Positions 6,968 to 11,585 of a DNA stretch of 11,585 nt are shown here, piece by piece; positions within the stretch are counted from its first letter, which is position 1; every line of letters begins with the position of its first letter. Origin of the DNA: Actinomycetota bacterium (GTDB lineage Bacteria > Actinomycetota > Thermoleophilia > Gaiellales > Gaiellaceae); the NCBI GenBank assembly GCA_005884155.1, contig VAXD01000062.1, forward strand, positions 28,237 through 39,821, given 5' to 3'. Made by a program: the position numbers and the translations under genes. The notes below the pieces were generated by a model. The model ran no database searches, was not told the origin of the DNA, and saw only the letters and a program-made list of their open reading frames with translations.

Positions 6968-8800
6968 CTACCTACAGCCGGGGAACTTGAACGAGACGAT
7001 CCGCGTACGCCACGTCCCGATGATGACCGCGTCCACGCCCAGGTACTCCTGCGTGTACCAGAACGTGCAGTCGTCGGCCGGGTCGACAGTCAGGTCGCTG
7101 TAGTCGCCCCAGCGGCCCTCGACCTCCGTCTGCGGCCCCGTGCCGGTGAACGCGGTCTGCTCGACCTGGGTCATCTGGCCGAGCGGGTCACCCGCGGCCC
7201 GTCCCGTGTAGCGGATGGACGGGTAGTCGTTCGGCCCGGAGGCGCTGTAGCCGAGGGCGATGTCGCCGTTCTTGTCCTCGGCGATGCTCCCCATCCAGCG
7301 CCAGAGCGGGTTGGTCGTCGTGTCGTCGGGCGCGTAGGTCCCCTGCTGGTAGATGTCCGGGGAGGCGTTTCGCGGGATCCGCACCTCGTACCACCTGATC
7401 CCGACCTTGCCCTCGGGCGTCTGCACCGAGTGGTTGAGCAGGATCGAGGACGTGGTGTTGTTGAGCTTGCGGTACGGCATCCGGAACATCAGCCTGTCCC
7501 CGAGCACGTCGAGCTGTTGCGGCCCGCCCTTCTGCGGGACGCAGTCGCCGTAGCCGTAGACGCACTGCGGGCGCACGAACGGCTGGACAGGGATCGTCGT
7601 GTCCGGAGCGCCGTTCTGGCCGAACGTCGAGTTGGCCGGGTTCGTCCAGTCGACGTGGAACTTCCACATCCGCAGGTCGAAGCCGGTGTCACCCGGGTTG
7701 GTCGGCGGGACGCCGCTCGGGTCGTCGACCTCTGCGAACCAATTCGGCGAGCCCGCGGCCGGCAGAGAGCTGCCGTCGAGGTCGCCCGGGAGCATGCCGA
7801 TGTACTGGCCGCCGGGCGGGTTGTGCTGGCTCTCGTCGAAGAAGACGACGCGGGCCGGCTGGCCGCTCAGCATCTTGCTCCGCTCGAACGCGAACACGCC
7901 GACGCCCGCAGACAACTCGGCGGGCTGCGGGAACTCGTTGGCCATCATGTAGTAGCCGTCCGGCCAGACGCCGATCTTCGGGTAGTCGAAGAAGACGTTG
8001 CTGCCGAAGTCGAACTCGTAGAGGTAGTACGAGCCCGTGGCGTCGCTCGTGGTCGAGACGGCGATGCACTCGCCGTACTGATCGTCGCCCGCGTTGCCGG
8101 TCGGCGTGGCGATGAACTCCGAGATCAGCCACCGCCGTGCCAGCTGGTCGTAGACGACCACCGGATCTCCGTCGTTGTGGATCTTGCACTCCCCGTTCGT
8201 GTTCGCCCAGAGCTCGTTGATCGGCGTCGACGTCCGGAGGACGGCGCCCGTCTTCGAGTAGACGGCGAAATCGGTGTTCACCGCCTGGACGTACTGGCTC
8301 CCTCCGACCTCGCCCTCGGTGTCAGGCGGCAGGCAGTTGCAGCTGCTCGGCTGCGCGCACGGCGGGCCGAACGGCAGACAGATCCCGTCGAAGTTCTGGA
8401 TCGGCGCCGACAGCGGGCCGGTTCCCTTGTGGTGCTGCACGACCGGGTCGTGCGCGTCGCTGTTGCCGCCGGGCTGGAGCGACTCGTTGGGAATAGCGTG
8501 CAGCGGGCCCGGCACCACCGGCAGCACCGGCAGCGAGTTGACCGGCGGCGATTCGCCGTAAAAGGTGCCGTCGATCACGTTCGGCCCGTACGAGAGCCGC
8601 GTGTCCAACGACCTGACGGCGCTGCCGCCTGCCGCGGTGTTGGCGGCGCGGACGAGACCGACGTGAGCTCCCCTGGCGGCCGTACCGCTGCCGGCGCCGC
8701 CCGTCAGGGCGAGCACGGCTCCGGCGAGCACGACCGGAAGCGAAGCGACGAGGACGATTCTCCGACGCCGCCTGAGCGGCGGAAGGAGCTTCCGAAACAT
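6968..8800 (-). CDS. Secreted protein of a conserved, uncharacterised beta-propeller-like family
   Basis: A 610-residue exported protein. Residues 1-33 form a signal peptide: a run of arginines (10-14), then a hydrophobic core (IVLVASLPVVLAGAVLAL), with no clear twin-arginine motif. The mature part shows motifs I associate with a widespread secreted family of unknown function: PPDTEGEVGGSQYVQAVN (about 158-175), NDGDPVVVYDQLARRWL, DYPKIGVWPDGYYM, WKFHVDW, GIRWYEVR, RWMGSIAEDKNGDIALGYS and WGDYSDLTVDP near the end. Repeated WYE/WRW/YS segments suggest a beta-propeller. There are ten cysteines (141, 148, 154, 156, 205, 245, 413, 420, 578, 609), an even number compatible with five disulfides in an extracellular protein. 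The ATG at 8800 has a strong ribosome site, GGGGGG at 8807-8812, six bases upstream. It is divergent from the MFS gene. No enzymatic motif is evident; adhesion or polymer binding is possible but unproven. Confidence 0.88.
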   Translation of the reverse strand: MFRKLLPPLRRRRRIVLVASLPVVLAGAVLALTGGAGSGTAARGAHVGLVRAANTAAGGSAVRSLDTRLSYGPNVIDGTFYGESPPVNSLPVLPVVPGPLHAIPNESLQPGGNSDAHDPVVQHHKGTGPLSAPIQNFDGICLPFGPPCAQPSSCNCLPPDTEGEVGGSQYVQAVNTDFAVYSKTGAVLRTSTPINELWANTNGECKIHNDGDPVVVYDQLARRWLISEFIATPTGNAGDDQYGECIAVSTTSDATGSYYLYEFDFGSNVFFDYPKIGVWPDGYYMMANEFPQPAELSAGVGVFAFERSKMLSGQPARVVFFDESQHNPPGGQYIGMLPGDLDGSSLPAAGSPNWFAEVDDPSGVPPTNPGDTGFDLRMWKFHVDWTNPANSTFGQNGAPDTTIPVQPFVRPQCVYGYGDCVPQKGGPQQLDVLGDRLMFRMPYRKLNNTTSSILLNHSVQTPEGKVGIRWYEVRIPRNASPDIYQQGTYAPDDTTTNPLWRWMGSIAEDKNGDIALGYSASGPNDYPSIRYTGRAAGDPLGQMTQVEQTAFTGTGPQTEVEGRWGDYSDLTVDPADDCTFWYTQEYLGVDAVIIGTWRTRIVSFKFPGCR

Positions 8801-8908
8801 TCTTCACCCCCCAGCTGGGTTGCGTAACTTTCGAGACCTTTCCCAAAAATGGCCCGGTTAAAAACGTCGCCGCAATCGCCCACGGATTCCCTTCTCGAAT
8901 TTGGTCCC

Positions 8909-8926
8909 TGATTGATCAGTCAATCA
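8909..8926. promoter_or_regulatory. Operator-like inverted repeat TGATTGA-N4-TCAATCA
   Basis: Perfect 7-bp arms surround a TCAG centre, giving an 18-base dyad of the size and spacing bound by dimeric repressors such as the TetR family. It lies in the divergent gap between the secreted-protein gene and the MFS gene, and is AT-rich compared with its surroundings. The minus strand contains TTGACT, a -35-like hexamer, within the site. No regulator gene is in the window. Confidence 0.5.
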
Positions 8927-8940
8927 CTGCCTCTAGGCAG
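8927..8940. promoter_or_regulatory. Second adjoining inverted repeat CTGCCT-CT-AGGCAG
   Basis: This 14-base dyad has perfect 6-bp arms and begins at the base directly after the 18-base dyad at 8909-8926. It overlaps the expected -35 region of the MFS gene if TAGGCT (8957-8962) is its -10 box. It could be a second operator or part of a compound site. Confidence 0.4.
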
Positions 8941-8973
8941 GCCCGGATTTCGGCGTTAGGCTCAAGCCCGCGC

Positions 8974-10302
8974 GTGAATGCCGTCATCGCGTACGTCCGC
9001 AGCCTGAATCCCCAGCTGCCCCGACCCGTCTGGCTGATCGAGGCCGGCGGTGTCGCGAACGCGCTCGGCAACGGGATCGTGATCCCGTTCCTCGTCATCT
9101 ACCTGCACGGCGTGCGCCACTTCGGCCTGGGGATCTCCGGTTTGGTCGTCGCCTGCCTGCTCGGGATCGGGATCGTCGGCAGCCCGCTCGCCGGGCGCGT
9201 GGTCGACCGGATCGGCGCCCGCGCAACGCTGATGGGCTCGCTCGCGTTCCTCGCTGCGGGTTACGGGGGCTTCCCGTTCGTGCACCACCCGTGGCAGGCT
9301 TTCGGGCTCGCCCTGATCGCGGGCACGGGGAACGCCGGGTTCGCGCCGAGCCACTCGAGCCTGCTCGCCGCGCTGACCTCCCGCGAGCAGCGCACAGCCG
9401 CCTACGCGCTGATCGCGACGACGGCCGTGCCGGTCAGCTTCGACGTCCTGTTCGCGGTCGACGCCGGGACCTTCCTCGCGTTCATCGGCCTGCTCTTCTT
9501 CGTCCCGGCGGTCCGCGCGCCGGCTGCCGTAGTCACAGGCGGCTTCCGGCGCGTCGCTCGCGACCACACGTTCGTGGTGCTGCTCGGGCTGACCGCGGTC
9601 CTGGTCGCTGCCGCCTACGCACAGGTGGCGACGATTCTGCCGCCGTACGCGAACGAGCACGCCGGCGTCAGCCCCGCCGGAATCGGGGTCGTTTTCTTCG
9701 TCAACACGATCGTGCTCGTGATCGCGCAGCTCCCGATCGCGAAGGCGCTCGAGGGACGCCGCCGCTTCCCGGCGCTGGCGCTGACTGCCGCGCTGTTCGC
9801 GGTCACCTGCGCCACGATCCTCGTCGTCGGCCGCTCGCTGCACGGCTCGGCCGCGGTAGTCGCGCTCTGCGGCATGATCGTGGTCTTCAGCCTCGCGGAG
9901 TGCATCCACGGCGCCGTCAACAACCCCCTGATCGCCGACCTCGCGCCGCCCGAGCTGATGGGCCGCTACATGGGGCTCCGCACCTCGGCGTTCCAGCTGG
10001 GCTACCTCGCCGGCCCGACCCTCGGCAGCCTCATGCTCGCCACCTCCACGTCCGGCCTCTGGCTCGGCAGCGCCGGCGCCTGCCTGGCCGCGTCGGCGGG
10101 CTTCCTCGTGCTCGGCCACCAGGCGCCGTCCGACATCGACGTGACACCCGGCGCAGCGAGGGCTCCGCGGCAGGCGTTCCGGGTACTATGGCGAACCTCC
10201 GACATGACGACCGAAGACCCACTCAGTACCGATGCCCAGCCTGCCCCGCATCAGGCGCCAGACGCCACGCACGCCCATACGGGAGGCTCTTCCACCGCCT
10301 GA
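8974..10302 (+). CDS. Major facilitator superfamily transporter (drug/metabolite efflux type)
   Basis: A 442-residue integral membrane protein of the MFS, probably a proton-driven exporter. The loop after helix 2 carries the family motif A in the form GSPLAGRVVDRIGAR (residues 69-83), and helices can be placed across residues ~18-380. RYMGLRTSAFQLGYLAGPTLG near residue 331 is typical of the multidrug-efflux branch. Two oddities are seen. Between the fourth helix and the FAVDAGTFLAF helix, the chain goes directly from AYAL to IATT, leaving no room for the usual fifth helix, so only about eleven helices are visible. The last ~55 residues are a polar tail that runs into corA. The start is GTG at 8974 with no strong ribosome site; a -10-like TAGGCT ends at 8962, so the message may be leaderless. 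The substrate is not predictable. Confidence 0.9.
   Translation: MNAVIAYVRSLNPQLPRPVWLIEAGGVANALGNGIVIPFLVIYLHGVRHFGLGISGLVVACLLGIGIVGSPLAGRVVDRIGARATLMGSLAFLAAGYGGFPFVHHPWQAFGLALIAGTGNAGFAPSHSSLLAALTSREQRTAAYALIATTAVPVSFDVLFAVDAGTFLAFIGLLFFVPAVRAPAAVVTGGFRRVARDHTFVVLLGLTAVLVAAAYAQVATILPPYANEHAGVSPAGIGVVFFVNTIVLVIAQLPIAKALEGRRRFPALALTAALFAVTCATILVVGRSLHGSAAVVALCGMIVVFSLAECIHGAVNNPLIADLAPPELMGRYMGLRTSAFQLGYLAGPTLGSLMLATSTSGLWLGSAGACLAASAGFLVLGHQAPSDIDVTPGAARAPRQAFRVLWRTSDMTTEDPLSTDAQPAPHQAPDATHAHTGGSSTA
10184..10189 (+). promoter_or_regulatory. Possible -10 box for corA inside the MFS gene
   Basis: TACTAT matches the -10 consensus well and lies 42 bases before the corA ATG, within the region coding for the MFS tail. 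No good -35 hexamer is seen at the standard distance. It would let corA be transcribed separately from the transporter. Confidence 0.35.
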
Positions 10303-11224
10303 GCCGCGGGTCGCGGAGCTCTCCGCTGACGGCCTGACCTGGGTCCATCTCGACTCGCCGACCTCCGAGGAAGCAGCTCTGCTGCAGGAGCGCTACGGCT
10401 GGCACCCGCTCGACATCGAGGACGTCCTCTCCCGCCGGCAGCGCCCGAAGATCGACGAGTACGCCGAGGACGGCTACCTGTTCGTCGTCCTCCACTTCCC
10501 GGTCTACGACAAGACGGTGCAGCGGCTGAACGCGGCCGAGCTCGACTCCTTCGTCGGCCAGGACTACCTCGTGACGCTGCCGAACGTCGAGCTGCTGCCG
10601 GTGACGCGGCTCTTCCGGCGCTGCGAGGAGGACGAGGCCCTGCGCGACCAGCTCTTCTCGAAGGGCTCGGGCTACCTCTTCTACCACGTCCTCGACGACC
10701 TCTTCGACTACTGCTTCCCGATCCTCGACAAGATCGCCTACAAGCTCGACTCGATCGAGGACGACGTCTTCGAGGGCCGCTCCGAGGAGGTCGTGCGAGA
10801 CATCTCGGACGCGAAGCAGGAGATCATCTCCTACCGCAAGATCATCAAGCCGGAACGCGCGACCCTCCGGGTGCTGGAACGGCAGATCGAGCGTTTCCTG
10901 CCCGAGGAGCTCGAGCTCTACTTCGACGACATCGTCGACGCAGCCGAGCGGATCTGGGACCTACTCGACAACCACAAGGAGGTCGTCGAGGCGCTCGAGG
11001 ACACCAACGAGTCGGTCATCTCGCACCGCCAGAACCGCGTGCTGCTCGTGCTCACGATCGTCAGCGTGATCCTGCTCCCGCTCACGCTGATCACCGGTCT
11101 CTTCGGCATGAACGTCAAGTTCCCGGGCTTCGACACCGCGCGGGCCTTCTGGATCATCTGCGGCACGATGCTCGCGATCGCGGTCTCGCTGATCGCGTAC
11201 TTCCGCTCGCGGCGTTGGCTGTAG
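10232..11224 (+). CDS. corA: CorA-family magnesium/divalent cation transporter
   Basis: A 330-residue protein with the standard CorA layout. It has an N-terminal alpha/beta cytosolic domain (WVHLD, HPLDIEDVL, RPKIDEYAEDGYLFVVLHFP), then a long acidic helical funnel (about residues 150-265) that includes YKLDSIEDDVFEGR and a helix ending in SVISHRQNR. Two C-terminal membrane helices follow. The signature GMN is at residues 292-294, in GLFGMNVKFPGF, and the pore helix VLLVLTIVSVILLPLTLITG comes just before it. The protein forms a homopentameric channel in the inner membrane and moves Mg2+, Co2+ or Ni2+ down the electrochemical gradient; this is family knowledge. The ATG at 10232 is the earliest usable start in frame (a TGA lies just upstream), and it makes corA overlap the MFS gene by 71 bases. 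No ribosome site is seen, so a slightly later start cannot be excluded. A strong terminator follows the stop. Confidence 0.95.
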   Translation: MPSLPRIRRQTPRTPIREALPPPEPRVAELSADGLTWVHLDSPTSEEAALLQERYGWHPLDIEDVLSRRQRPKIDEYAEDGYLFVVLHFPVYDKTVQRLNAAELDSFVGQDYLVTLPNVELLPVTRLFRRCEEDEALRDQLFSKGSGYLFYHVLDDLFDYCFPILDKIAYKLDSIEDDVFEGRSEEVVRDISDAKQEIISYRKIIKPERATLRVLERQIERFLPEELELYFDDIVDAAERIWDLLDNHKEVVEALEDTNESVISHRQNRVLLVLTIVSVILLPLTLITGLFGMNVKFPGFDTARAFWIICGTMLAIAVSLIAYFRSRRWL

Positions 11225-11227
11225 TAG

Positions 11228-11253
11228 CACGGGGGAACCCTGGTTCCCCCGTG
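11228..11253 (+). terminator. Intrinsic terminator of corA
   Basis: CACGGGGGAACC and GGTTCCCCCGTG form a perfect 12-bp stem with a two-base centre (in practice a four-base loop). It starts three bases after the corA stop codon. The stretch after it is pyrimidine-rich (AGCCCCCTCCTTTC) but lacks a real U tract. Confidence 0.8.
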
Positions 11254-11348
11254 AGCCCCCTCCTTTCGCAACGCGCCAGGAGTTCCAGCGCTCAACGTGC
11301 CGGCCACTCTCGAGGTGAGCCGACGTTCTTGTCGCAGTTCGCCTCCCG

Positions 11349-11446
11349 CCGGGCAAAGCCCGGCTCCGGCGGCGATTCTCCGCCGCCCCTTCGCGCCATG
11401 AAGCGGCGGGCGAGTGGGACGCTCGCCCAGCGAGAGTTGCTCTCGC
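11349..11446. repeat. Array of four consecutive hairpins between convergent genes
   Basis: Four perfect stem-loops lie in 98 bases: GCCGGGC-AAA-GCCCGGC (11349-11365), GGCGGCG-ATTCTC-CGCCGCC (11369-11388), GGGCGAG-N7-CTCGCCC (11408-11428) and GCGAGAG-TTG-CTCTCGC (11430-11446). All have 7-bp stems. The last one directly abuts the stop codon of the L,D-transpeptidase gene, so on the minus strand it could act as its terminator. Four in a row is more than termination needs and may mark a repeated intergenic element. The stretch from 11254 to 11348 shows nothing I can name. Confidence 0.6.
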
Positions 11447-11585
11447 CTAGGCCGACACGATGAAGACCGGGGTCCCGAGGCGGACCTGGTTGAAGAGCCA
11501 TTCCGCGTCCGGGATGTGCATCCGGATGCAGCCGTGCGAGGCCGAGTAGCCGATCGAGGCGTCGTCAGGCGTGCCGTGCATGCCG
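11447..11585 (-). CDS. L,D-transpeptidase (YkuD domain), C-terminal fragment at window edge
   Basis: The last 45 codons of a minus-strand gene whose start lies beyond the right edge. The catalytic YkuD signature is complete: HGTPDD, then SASHGCIRMHIPDAEWLF, with the nucleophilic cysteine in HGCIRM, and the final strand GTPVFIVSA. Enzymes of this family work outside the cytoplasmic membrane and form 3-3 peptidoglycan cross-links or attach proteins to peptidoglycan, a route important in many actinobacteria. The stop TAG is at 11447-11449. It is convergent with corA. The N-terminal domains cannot be seen. Confidence 0.93.
   Translation of the reverse strand, partial: GMHGTPDDASIGYSASHGCIRMHIPDAEWLFNQVRLGTPVFIVSA

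Noticed and set aside
8962..10119. Minus-strand 385-codon frame opposite the MFS gene
   Set aside because: The translation is dominated by R, E, D, A and G with no hydrophobic core; it is the antisense shadow of the transporter.

Overview
The window looks like chromosomal DNA from a high-GC soil-type actinobacterium, most plausibly of class Thermoleophilia (Gaiellales or Solirubrobacterales). The reasons are the strong G/C bias at third codon positions, the frequent TTG and GTG (and apparently one CTG) start codons, the style of the secreted and membrane proteins, and the YkuD-type L,D-transpeptidase. The lineage is an inference; there is no rRNA here to settle it. I see no phage, transposon, CRISPR array or plasmid functions.

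Left part (1-2853). A minus-strand membrane phosphatase/sulfatase-fold protein runs off the left edge; its start is a TTG near 1650. It is divergent from a clean tRNA-Arg(CCG) at 1746-1818. Next comes a plus-strand orphan three-helix membrane protein (1895-2710) of no family I recognise.

Middle part (2854-6967), minus strand. This is a tight three-gene operon. A promoter-like TTGCAC-17-TACCCT at 6893-6921 lies just before a 54-residue YIDPG protein. Its stop overlaps, by four bases (CTGA), the likely CTG start of a long protein that joins a kinase-like segment to a class I methyltransferase. That gene overlaps by 20 bases a second, full-length paralogue of the left-edge phosphatase/sulfatase-fold protein. 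The two paralogues lie in direct orientation about 3.7 kb apart and bracket the tRNA and the orphan gene. I read the operon as an undescribed envelope-modification unit: a membrane-anchored hydrolase or transferase, a cytosolic kinase-like methyltransferase and a small membrane partner. The substrate cannot be seen from sequence.

Right part (6968-11585). A secreted 610-residue repeat-rich protein with ten cysteines (minus strand) is divergent from an MFS transporter (plus strand). The 173-bp gap between them holds two adjoining inverted repeats that look like operators. The transporter seems to lack one transmembrane helix, and its C-terminal tail overlaps the start of a CorA-family divalent-cation channel. 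corA ends in a perfect 12-bp terminator hairpin. Opposite it, at the right edge, is the 3' end of an L,D-transpeptidase gene, followed by an array of four hairpins between the two convergent genes.
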